A stretch of DNA of 64,000 nt from Brettanomyces bruxellensis (taxonomy: Eukaryota > Ascomycota > Pichiomycetes > Pichiales > Pichiaceae). The position numbers were made by a program, and so were the translations under genes. A model generated the notes under the pieces. That model did not search any database, was not told the DNA's origin, and saw nothing but the letters and a program-made list of their open reading frames with translations. Positions 1 through 8,689 of the stretch are shown piece after piece. Within the stretch, counting starts at the first letter, position 1; each line of letters begins with the position of its first letter. Location: assembly GCF_011074885.1 (NCBI RefSeq), contig NC_054685.1, forward strand, positions 434,001 to 498,000, written 5' to 3'.

Positions 1-870
1 TTCTGGTCTTTGAGTTCTTTCTTCTAATTTGTGTCTTATACTTGATGTAATCTTGTCATGTAATGCCATATGGTCAAAACTGAACATATTTGTTAGTAAA
101 TATCCTCTATTGGTTCATGGATCTCGATGTTTCTGCACTTACAGCATTGTAAACAAAATGCTAAAACCAATCCAGTAGATTACTAAAATAATCCAGATTA
201 TGGTTCTAAGTAATATAATCTCGCGGTTTAATAAAGAATCGATATAAATGGACATGTTTGCTTGTTCCAATACTACGATACCTAATGCTGTGAATATTCC
301 ATCTGTGAATTTGTTGAAAATGATAATCCACACCTTGTTTAATATTTTTTTTCAGTTCACAGCGCTTATGTTGTTCCTAAGAATTTATTTTCAGTTGATT
401 TTTTCAGTTCAATTCTAAATAAATATCGTTCATTTAATGCCAATACGATAATCAGAATAGTAATCTTATATTACAAATAGCATAATTTGCTTATCTCACG
501 GAGTTATATCCTTTTTTGTGACTTCACTATCTATGTAATCCTTTTGTACTGCAACAGAAAACATGATTTTCTTTTCCCCAAAGCGGAATAACGCGAAATG
601 CAACAGACTCGCGTAAGAAAAAAAGAAGGTAAAAAATAAAAATTCGTGGTACCCAATTCACCTGGAATGAGATACAAATAAAGCCGGAAATAGACGCTGT
701 CGAAAAGTAGGCTTGTATATGAGCACATAATCATCTGTCAAAAGATATTGACATCTGCATACATCGAGGTCACTTGATTGGATCTTAAATACCTCAAGAT
801 ACGACTTGGATCAGCGTTAAAAGACGATCTGAATATCATAATTAAAAGGATTTCCGGATCGCGTTTACAA
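1..870. other. Upstream intergenic region, no gene supported
   Basis: AT-rich sequence with no ATG-initiated reading frame worth calling. Near 588-596 there is an ACGCGAAA string, which matches the SCB (SBF-binding) core CGCGAAA. It lies about 280 bases before the first usable ATG of the next gene. One SCB match is weak evidence of cell-cycle control. Confidence 0.4.
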
Positions 871-1815
871 ATGTTAATAGCACATGATACGAAGGCACAA
901 TCTGCCTTGGAAAGTACACCAAAGGATTATTCACAATCCCAAAGGTTGTCCGATTCCAGTCTTGGGATTATTTCGCCTGCAAAGACACCAAATGATCAGA
1001 TAAAGGTAGCTCTTTCGATCTCACCACCTACTTCCACATCTTCTGAACCATTATCTTCATCACAAAACTCAAGAATTACACATATGACAACACTTACAAG
1101 TCCTACGATATTAAGTACGAAGTACAAAATGCCTGGAGTGCTGAACACAGGGTCTGTATCAAAGAAACATGATGAAAAAGATATTGAGGATAAAACTGGT
1201 GCTGGAAGTAATGCCAATAGTTTACGTGTTGTGGATGAAGAGATGGGACAACTAATGGAAACACTAGATGCAATTGAGGGTCATGTCAGCGGGGAAAGGC
1301 CAATGAGGGGAGGAGCTGCTGGAAAAACACTAAAGACGGTTCGCCAAAAGATACTCCGTCTCAATTTGGCGAAGAACTTGATAAAAAATGAGCTCAAGAA
1401 CATCAAGGATGAGAGCCAACTAGAAAGACGGATGTTCCTGAAAAGTGTTTCCAGCTTTGAAAGAAACCTGGAGTTGATAAGAAGCGAAAACGAGGCTATC
1501 AATGAAAAGAATCTCAAGCTCATCCGATATTGCCGTAAATTGAAAAATGGAAGACTCAAGCGGCTTAAAGCTGAGAATACCCAGCTACGGCAAAGCCTTG
1601 AGCAGGCATTGGATCATCAGGAGGACTCATTAAACTTGAACAGAAGCCGCAAATTGAGAACGGATAGCGTTTTGACTAATGATACTGTTGTTGCCTCAAG
1701 ACAGAATAGTAATGTCAGCATGCTCGATACTTTGGGGCGTTTAGCATCTCACGTTCTTGCAGATGAAAGTACGCTAAGCTCGCAAGGCCCAAATCTGCAT
1801 GATGGAAAAGCTTAA
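871..1815 (+). CDS. Unrecognised coiled-coil protein
   Basis: The reading frame is open from 778 (just after a TGA) to 1815, but its first ATG is at 871, giving 314 residues; the 31 upstream codons begin with TTG. The N-terminal half is Ser/Thr/Pro-rich and probably disordered. The segment from about residue 155 to 250 is strongly helical and charged (LERRMFLKSVSSFERNLELI, then AENTQLRQSLEQALDHQ) and reads as a coiled coil. A short hydrophobic motif MLDTLGRLASHVLADE sits near the C-terminus. I do not recognise the family. The helical look of the codons before 871 leaves open an upstream exon, but I see no branch-site/acceptor pair there. Confidence 0.7.
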   Translation: MLIAHDTKAQSALESTPKDYSQSQRLSDSSLGIISPAKTPNDQIKVALSISPPTSTSSEPLSSSQNSRITHMTTLTSPTILSTKYKMPGVLNTGSVSKKHDEKDIEDKTGAGSNANSLRVVDEEMGQLMETLDAIEGHVSGERPMRGGAAGKTLKTVRQKILRLNLAKNLIKNELKNIKDESQLERRMFLKSVSSFERNLELIRSENEAINEKNLKLIRYCRKLKNGRLKRLKAENTQLRQSLEQALDHQEDSLNLNRSRKLRTDSVLTNDTVVASRQNSNVSMLDTLGRLASHVLADESTLSSQGPNLHDGKA

Positions 1816-2225
1816 GTTGACATATTGCTTGTTGTATGCTTAATATTTGTTATGGTTACAAGTGTGACATCGGCCGCCTTGAGTTTTCGGGCAGTGCCGC
1901 CTTATGGACTACATTTTGGAGTGCGATCGCATTTCCCTGTATTTACTCTGGTTCTAGGAATAAGTACGTAATTACATATGATTCTGTGACGCTAAAGGAC
2001 TTGGACTTGAGATAGCTCAGCGTAGTATGTAGACGCGTCGATCGGCGCGGGCTGACTAATTTTTCATGGCTGGCGAAGATGCCCAACTTTTCTGCGGTGC
2101 AATTCGCTGCGGCAGAAACCTGTTTTTTGTCCTTTGAAGATTAATGCTGGGACCTCCTCCTTGCTGCATGGAAGTTTATTGTGAATGCAAAGTAAACTAT
2201 AAACAGTATAGAAATATTCTCAAAC
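1816..2225. other. Intergenic region, probable promoter of YRA1
   Basis: About 410 bases between two plus-strand genes. It contains one ACGCGT (MCB-type) at 2033-2038 in a short GC-rich patch. No RNA gene or reading frame is visible. Confidence 0.4.
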
Positions 2226-3406
2226 ATGTCGTCGCTTCTGGAACAATCTTTGGATGAGATCATCGGGTCATCCAGAAGTGTAAGTATCGAATAAACACTG
2301 TGAATAGGGAAGAATGGTCAGCGAGTCTAGAATCATGTATTGTGTGGATACATGGGCAGATATCCGGTTATAAGAAGTGTAAATGGCACAAATATATGGT
2401 GTGGTTAGTTTTATGCAGTGGACTGATTTATGAAGGGTCTCTCTGTGCATTATTGCCGCGATTCATGCTTTATATGGGGCATAGTTGAATATACACCAAG
2501 AGAGGAGAGTATTTGCTTAGTTGGTGGCATTTAGACACATTTATGCAGATATGAGCCCTTACATTAAGCCAGGTTTGTGCCGTGTGACCAGAAGATACGT
2601 GAAAATGTGTCGATTCAGTCCTGCAAGTCCATTCTTCCAGTTTTCCGCCAGAAATGCAAATTAACTAACACAACGTTTTTCAGAGTAAAAGCCGCGTCAA
2701 CAAGCCGGCCCGTCGGAACAGCAGACGCAGAAACGGAAGGCACTTCCGGCCGGTTCTTCATCTGGATGAGGAGACGGAACATCTTGCAAAAGGCGAGCCA
2801 TACTTGAGAGTAAGCAATCTCCATCCTGATCTTACAGAAAAAGATCTTAGGGAACTATTCAGTCGAATTGGCGAGGTCAAGTTCGTCAAGCTTGAGATGA
2901 ACACCAGAGGCCAATCAACAGGTGTCGCATTTGTTGGATACACGCACCCAAGTGATTGCAGCCTTGCAATCGATAAATTTGACGGAAGAAGAGCTGCCGG
3001 ACAGATTATCTGTGTCGAAAATGCAGTTCCTTTGGCTGACCGGATATTTGCAGCCTCGCAAAGAAAGCCAAAGAAGAAAAACAACAGACGCAAAGAGAGA
3101 AAAGAGAAGAAGAAGAAGCAAACACACAGAAAGACGGCTGAGGAGCTTGATGCCGAACTCAGCCAGTACATGTCAAACGAGGGGCAAATTCCGGTTGCCC
3201 AGGATAATGGTGGTGCAAATGCTGCTGATACTGATGCTCCAATGGACGAACCGGCGGCCGAACAGCCTGAAAATGTTCCTGCATCCCAAAATGCACCTGC
3301 AAATACACCTGCAAGTGAATCTGCAAATGCACAGAATGCACCTGCACAGAATGCCGAGCCACAAGCCACGGATGAGCGATTCGCCGCTGTCAATAACGGG
3401 GAATGA
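2226..3406 (+). CDS. YRA1: ALY/REF-family mRNA export adaptor (Yra1), spliced
   Basis: Two exons, 2226-2279 and 2684-3406, encode about 258 residues. Exon 1 encodes the N-terminal UAP56/Sub2-binding motif (LEQSLDEIIGSS). Exon 2 carries an Arg-rich segment, then an RRM at about residues 57-140 (LRVSNLHPDL as RNP2-like strand; GQSTGVAFVGY as RNP1) ending in PLADRIF. A Lys/Arg-rich stretch and a second Sub2-binding motif, KTAEELDAELSQYM, follow. Family knowledge: Yra1 couples the TREX complex (THO-Sub2) to the export receptor Mex67-Mtr2. Odd points: in S. cerevisiae the intron lies after the RRM has begun, whereas here it follows residue 18; and about 75 Ala/Asn/Pro/Gln-rich residues follow the second motif, which normally ends the protein. 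Yra2 is the alternative name, but two Sub2 motifs and the intron favour Yra1. Confidence 0.88.
2280..2683 (+). other. YRA1: YRA1 intron (404 nt)
   Basis: Donor GTAAGT at 2280. Branch site AACTAAC at 2663-2669. Acceptor TTTTTCAG ending at 2683. The phase is 0, and removal joins codon 18 (Ser) to an open frame that runs into the RRM without a break. In S. cerevisiae the unusually long YRA1 intron mediates autoregulation by inefficient splicing; whether this one does is unknown. Confidence 0.9.
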
Positions 3407-3448
3407 AAAGTGTACTTTTAAGATTTTCAGATTGTTAGTTTGCTAATG

Positions 3449-3520
3449 GTCAATTTGCCAAAACATTCAATTGTTGATTTGCCAAAACGTTTATTTGTTG
3501 ATTTGGCAAAACGTTTATTT
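3449..3520 (+). repeat. Three tandem copies of a 24-bp unit
   Basis: Copies at 3449-3472, 3473-3496 and 3497-3520. The second and third differ at one base; the first is more diverged. A fourth, poor partial copy may follow. It lies just downstream of the YRA1 stop, so it would be in the 3' UTR. Confidence 0.85.
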
Positions 3521-3880
3521 GCCATTCTGTTTACTTGCCCTTTGATTTCTTATCATTTTGTAATTTGTGTATTTCTATACCTTGAAATGGAGCATCTATG
3601 CTGTTAAGACATCAGAATAGTTGGAATAAACAATCAGATGTAACACTTAACCACTTCCCTGACTCTTAACCGTGGCTTCCACGTAACCCGATTGACGCGT
3701 CTGTGTATTCCCTTCTTTTGGGCCAGCTGAAAAAAACAACAAATTAAAAAATCTTACCGACCCTCGCCTTGCCCCAATTGGTCACCGAAAAGAGACATAT
3801 TGTTGTTGGCTGTTCTTTTCATGTGCAAAGCTTTAAGTAAACTGATACTCACATAAAGGAACAACCATTTGATAGAGAAA

Positions 3881-4186
3881 GTATGTGAATGAAGGATTCT
3901 TGCCCTTAGATACCGGATTGTCGTTGAATCGGCAATTGTTTATCAAGTACTCCATACCTCCATGCTAATTAAATAAGATGCCTGATGATATTCGGAACAA
4001 ATCACCGGCTTTAGTACAAATACTAAAGTCTAAAGAAAACGCAAATGCAAATGCAAACAGCATGATAATGCTGGACTGGTACTCGAGTAAAGATAACAAT
4101 TGATTCAACACTTTTTGACACTGGTGTCCTTCTGCAAATTAGCATTATCTGATTCAACTCTTATACTAACATAGCATTCACCCCAG
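3881..4186 (+). other. MIC10: Candidate 5' UTR intron of MIC10
   Basis: A donor-like GTATGT at 3881, a perfect TACTAAC at 4164-4170 and an acceptor CCCCAG ending at 4186, ten bases before the MIC10 ATG. The ten bases after the acceptor contain TAG in the frame leading into MIC10, so upstream sequence would be untranslated. The branch site and acceptor are convincing; the donor choice is a guess. Confidence 0.4.
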
Positions 4187-4196
4187 ATAGATAAAG

Positions 4197-4463
4197 ATGT
4201 CGCAGGCAGCACCGAAAGTGGCAGTTGATAGCAAGTCATCCGTCCCATCATCCGAAATTATCAGTTCGAAGTGGGATGTTGTGATTTCTAACGCAATTGT
4301 GAAGACAGGACTTGGATTTGGTGCCGGTATCTTGCTTTCGGTACTTTTCTTCAAAAAGAGAAGTTTTCCGATTTGGCTTGGAACCGGTATAGGTCTTGGC
4401 AAGGCCTGGTCTGAAGGTGATAGCGTGTTTAGAGGTGCAGGTGTGCGCGATGTGCATGCATAG
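4197..4463 (+). CDS. MIC10: MICOS subunit Mic10
   Basis: 88 residues, starting at an ATG, close to the 97 of S. cerevisiae Mic10. Two membrane segments each carry the family glycine signature: GLGFGAGILLSVLFF (about residues 38-52) and the segment with GTGIGLGKAW (about 61-70), joined by a short basic loop FKKRSFP. The lead-in SSKWDVVISNAIVKT matches the family. Mic10 is an inner-membrane hairpin that oligomerises through these glycine motifs and bends the membrane at crista junctions as part of MICOS. No close functional neighbour is present. Confidence 0.95.
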   Translation: MSQAAPKVAVDSKSSVPSSEIISSKWDVVISNAIVKTGLGFGAGILLSVLFFKKRSFPIWLGTGIGLGKAWSEGDSVFRGAGVRDVHA

Positions 4464-4477
4464 ACGTGGTTTCGCAT

Positions 4478-4533
4478 AAAAAGCAAAAGCAAAAGCAAAT
4501 GCAAATGCAAATGCAAATGCAAAAGTAAATGCA
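4478..4533 (+). repeat. Hexanucleotide microsatellite GCAAAA/GCAAAT
   Basis: Runs of GCAAAA followed by four GCAAAT units directly after the MIC10 stop codon. A shorter GCAAAT run lies upstream of the gene at 4041-4057, so the same hexamer brackets MIC10. Confidence 0.85.
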
Positions 4534-6584
4534 TGTCTGGCCTATGCTGTACATAACACTTAGGTCAATCAATGTAAATTTCTGCTCAATATTCACCATA
4601 TTGATTCTGGCAACAGGAAAAGAAGAAGTTTGATGTGACAAATTTGCTTGCAATATAGTATCCCTTCCATATTCATTTAATCTGCCATTTCACTTGTTCT
4701 TCAAGCATTTCAAGTTGTTCTACTTGTCACTTTTGCTCTTACTTATTCCATTTATATACATAACTCTTTCCATCGTTCTATTTATTCCAACGGCCACATC
4801 AGTACACCAACACTCTTGAGGCACCATATTCTTACAAATATACTCAGTTAAACGGATAGAAGAGTCCATTTCCACATATACCTATCTCTCTTTATTTAGG
4901 TTGAACATAAGCAACATATTCCGACTGCTAGATTTTGATGTAGGGCAGGCAGGTCTTCGTAAACTATACAGAGTCAACATGAAAGTGGTTTGACTTCGAA
5001 TCTCTAAAATGCTTTTCTTGTGATGTTTATAGCTCTTGCGAAATCGACGGGCTATCTACATCCGACAAGAAAATTTTGTATCGCATACATTATAATAGTA
5101 CTTCGTTATCGTTTGGGTAGAAAAAGGAAGAGAATTCCTTCTCAGCACGCATTAGCTTCCATGCAGGAGCATCTCAGTATGCATTAACCTAACGTAGGCA
5201 GATGCAGACATATTTGTATCTTGGGGTGCCTGAATTGGCGAGCATGTGCTGCAAAGCGCCTGGGATTCGGCGCGCCTTGCGCTGATACGGAACGGACAAT
5301 TCAAACAAAGACGGGAGTATTGTGTCGGCGGCCGACCGCATCAGTGCCGTTGCATGGGGTGCAGATAAGCGTGGGGAAGGCATTGAAGTCTGTGAGAAGT
5401 CAATGCAAAATTCGACAAATGTGCGCGAAGTCCGCACGAAGTCATGAGAAGTGGGGGTGAGAAATTGACTTCTTTCCACCGGAGTCAGTCCAAGTAAGCA
5501 TTTTTGCAGAGGTGTGAGGTGTGGTCTGCTGACTTCTGCCACAAATTTCGCCGCAACGGCTATCTTGAAGCATTTAAAGTTCTTTGTGTCATTTTTTCCC
5601 CTTTTTTTGTTCTATTCATTATCTGTATGGCCCCTCATCCCAATGTTATCCTTATCAGTTGCAGTTATGCTTATCTAGATGGTCTGCCATCTGTCATATC
5701 GTTTCTGGGATGAACCTATTTTAACCCTTAAAGTTCTTTTTTACTCCCACAGCCCCAACCCTCGCTCAGTTTCCCTCACAGACACTGGCAGCCAATAGAA
5801 ATGCCTGGAAGTTTTTTCTACCTGCTTCCGTGTCAATTTCTGATGACTAATATTTCACTTTTTTTTTTTTCGAACCTTGCGGATTTGTGCCGAGACTACT
5901 GTCATCTCTCATCCGTCTCGCTGCTTGTTGGCCAATCGTAACTTCCCGGATCGGGTTAGATATTCCCAAAACCAATATTTTGTGTGGTCATTCGCACATA
6001 CCGGGATGTCGCAGCTGAGTTCTGAGTGCTTCGTTTAGGGTATGGGAACCCGATTAGACTAAGTCAGGTGCCAAGTAGTAATTTTTTTCAATGCACCACT
6101 TTTTCGGAGGCCATCAGAGGTATAAGGCAAAGGCATGATCAAGCAAAATTTCGGGAATTTACAAATTACTCGGGGCGAAAATTTGCACTTTTACAGGTGT
6201 TACCGCCAACACTTTTAACTGGCTGGCATGTAGTGTTCAGTCACCATTCTTTATCAAAGTAAATGCCAAGTAGATAGAACTTTCCAGCGATTAAGAGAAT
6301 GAGGATAATGGGGAGAAAAAAAAAAAAAGCAAGAAGAAAAAAGATATGAAAAATTGACTAATCTATTCTGGATTAAAGCGAATCATGCTCGCCAAAGCTA
6401 ACCGGTCCACATATATCTGTATTGTTTAGGAGCTGTAAATTTTTCATCCCCAGACAATGGACTCCGTGTGTGGTGTCCCTTGCCCGTTAGTGCCTATTTC
6501 CCTTCCCTGTGGTTCTCCAAACGCCTCCGATTACCAAATCCGCTTAGGCATCGTGCGTTGTTTTTTCCCCCGCTTGCTTACGGA

Positions 6585-6593
6585 TATATAAAG
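6585..6593 (+). promoter_or_regulatory. GLY1: Likely TATA box of GLY1
   Basis: TATATAAAG about 305 bases before the ATG, followed by pyrimidine-rich then A-rich leader sequence. This is the usual arrangement of a well-expressed yeast gene with a long leader. It is a sequence match only. Confidence 0.45.
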
Positions 6594-6898
6594 ACACAAC
6601 TTTGTCTGTTGAATAATGATGTAGTTCGCATGTCTCATGTTGGCGAGCACCCTCTAAACTTTCAGATTTGCCAACGTACTTCTGTTTCCCCCACTCTTCC
6701 AATCACAAGTCCCTTCGTTAAAGAAGTTTTGTAACTTCAACTGGATATTCAGCCACAACTCAACAGACAAACAGCAAAGCATTCAACTGCATTTCGTTTG
6801 TTTCTGCTAAGCCAAAGCAAGACTGATCGCCTCAGATTATACATCTGTCCACAATAGAATTACACTACACAAAATAAACGTCCTTTTCAAAATAAAAA

Positions 6899-8038
6899 AT
6901 GACTTTCGAGAGCCACAACGAATTTAGAAGTGATACTTTCACAGTGCCAACTCCAGAGATGTTGGCCTCAGCAGTGAATTGTTCCGTCGGAGATTCCGTC
7001 TACAAGGAAGACCGTGATACTTTAGAGCTTGAGAGCTATGTTGCCAAGCTTGCTGGAAAGGAAGCTGGTCTTTTCTGCTGTTCCGGAACGATGTCGAACC
7101 AAATTGCACTCAGAACTCATCTTTTCCAGCCTCCACATCGTATTTTGTGCGATTACCGCTCCCACGTTTACACACACGAGGCAGGTGGTCTCGCCACACT
7201 TTCTCAAGCTATGGTGACGCCGGTGATTCCATCAAATGGCCTATATCTCACGCTTGATGACATTATCGACAACTTCATCCCAGATGACGGTGATGTGCAC
7301 ATGGCTCCAACCAGGGTTGTTTCCTTGGAGAACACCTTGAGTGGCATCATCTTCCCATTGGATGAGTTGGCCAAGATTTCCCACTGGTGCCACCAGCATG
7401 GTATTAGATTGCACTGTGATGGTGCAAGGTTGTGGAATGCTGCTGCCGAGGTTGGTGTTCCGATCTCCGAGTACTGCAAATATTTCGACTCTGTCTCTTT
7501 ATGTCTGTCGAAGTCGCTTGGTGCACCGATCGGCTCTGTTCTTGTAGGCCCACGTGAATACATCGAGAAGGCTAATCACTTCAAGAAGCAAAATGGTGGT
7601 GGTATACGGCAGAGTGGTATGCTAGCCAGAATGGCCCTCATGGCACTAAAGACCAACTACTCGAAGCTCACGCAGACCCACAAGTGGGCCAAGGAGTTCG
7701 GCAAGTGGTGTGATAAGCAAGGTATTGCTCTGGAGGTGCCTGTGCAGACTAATTTCGTGTTTTTGGACTCGAAAAAGGTCCATTTGAACCCTGCCGTGTG
7801 GCAGGAGGCCGCAAAGAAGCATAACGTCAAAGTTATGGGCTACCGAATCGCCTTCCACTACCAGAATGATGCCGCTTCCGTGGAAAATCTCAAAAAGGCT
7901 CTTCTAGAGGCTTTCAAGGACTCGCTGGTCAATCCTTACGTGTTTAGAGGTGCTCCTAAGCTTTATAGAGTCAACTCAAACAGCTCAGAGTTGACTATGG
8001 TTGCAGAACACGAGAAGCAGTCTGCCAAGGTGATTTGA
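6899..8038 (+). CDS. GLY1: L-threonine aldolase, PLP-dependent
   Basis: 379 residues (387 in S. cerevisiae), with an A-rich context before the ATG. The fold-type-I PLP enzyme splits threonine or allo-threonine into glycine and acetaldehyde and is a main cytosolic source of glycine in yeast. Visible signatures: N-terminal FRSDTFTVPTPEML, the HCDGARLWNAA motif with cofactor-contacting Asp174, and SLCLSKSLGAPIGS with the Schiff-base Lys205. The coding sequence leans on C- and G-ending codons more than its neighbours (GTC, AAG, CTC are frequent), which fits high expression. Confidence 0.97.
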   Translation: MTFESHNEFRSDTFTVPTPEMLASAVNCSVGDSVYKEDRDTLELESYVAKLAGKEAGLFCCSGTMSNQIALRTHLFQPPHRILCDYRSHVYTHEAGGLATLSQAMVTPVIPSNGLYLTLDDIIDNFIPDDGDVHMAPTRVVSLENTLSGIIFPLDELAKISHWCHQHGIRLHCDGARLWNAAAEVGVPISEYCKYFDSVSLCLSKSLGAPIGSVLVGPREYIEKANHFKKQNGGGIRQSGMLARMALMALKTNYSKLTQTHKWAKEFGKWCDKQGIALEVPVQTNFVFLDSKKVHLNPAVWQEAAKKHNVKVMGYRIAFHYQNDAASVENLKKALLEAFKDSLVNPYVFRGAPKLYRVNSNSSELTMVAEHEKQSAKVI

Positions 8039-8689
8039 GGATTGGGTATACATACATTCCGCTGGCTTTGCATGTTAATACTTTATTATCTTTTTGTTAT
8101 CACACTTGATGGGGGCATCTTATAGCTTTATATGCCGGCGCTTTACTAAGTTGTTGGGTATAGTATGTACGTACGTTAAATAATATTAGGTATCTGGATA
8201 TCTGCTGATTGGCGATGTATCGTATTTTCGTGCTTAGTTATTCTGTACTTCCGAAATGTGCTGGTTACCAGCAGGAGTCGGTGTACATTGCGAATTTTGG
8301 CACTAATTGGCAAGGTTGATTTTCCTGTTCATTCCTCGGAGAAGTTTTGCACGCATTCTATTCAGCATAATTTCCATCGCTCGCTTAAAACAATAACGCC
8401 CCAAGAAAACAAATATAATATAAACCGAGAATAAACCCGGTGATGGCTCTCGAGAATTTTTGGGCTCTTTTTCAATACTTCCCACACAAGGGGGAAAAAA
8501 TGAATAAAAATAAAAAACATAGAATCAAAAAAAATTAAATAGAAACTATCCTGACCCAGGCATACATGTATCCCAGCATCTATCTGATATACCTTGGCCT
8601 CATTGATTTGTAAATTTTCTTTCTTCTTCTCTTTCTTTGTAGAATTTCTATACAGGCAGTCAATTTTCAATACAGAGGCAGATGCTCAG
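8039..8689. other. Intergenic region
   Basis: 650 bases between two plus-strand genes, with A-rich and T-rich tracts around 8490-8540. A frame remains open from 8594 but has no ATG before 8690. Nothing else is visible. Confidence 0.4.

Larger units (their letters stand above)
3407..4196. other. YRA1-MIC10 intergenic region
   Basis: Holds the 24-bp tandem repeat, an ACGCGT at 3695-3700, a (GCAAAT)-type repeat at 4041-4057 and a candidate 5' UTR intron for MIC10. No coding frame is supported. Confidence 0.5.
4464..6898. other. 2.4-kb gene-free region upstream of GLY1
   Basis: No ATG-started frame here shows protein-like composition. A patch at about 5210-5460 is visibly richer in G+C than its surroundings. 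A TATA box (TATATAAAG) lies at 6585-6593, about 305 bases before GLY1. The rest is ordinary AT-rich DNA with T-rich tracts. Confidence 0.5.

Noticed and set aside
139..333. 64-codon hydrophobic frame on the minus strand
   Set aside because: It begins with GTG, has a stop just upstream and only a 38-residue ATG-started remainder; no family resemblance strong enough to call.
5189..5542. 117-codon minus-strand frame in the GLY1 upstream region
   Set aside because: It starts with GTG, not ATG, lies in a GC-rich patch where stops are rarer, and is opposed by another open frame.
6468..6734. 88-codon plus-strand frame before GLY1
   Set aside because: It overlaps the likely TATA box and leader of GLY1 and has no protein-like pattern.
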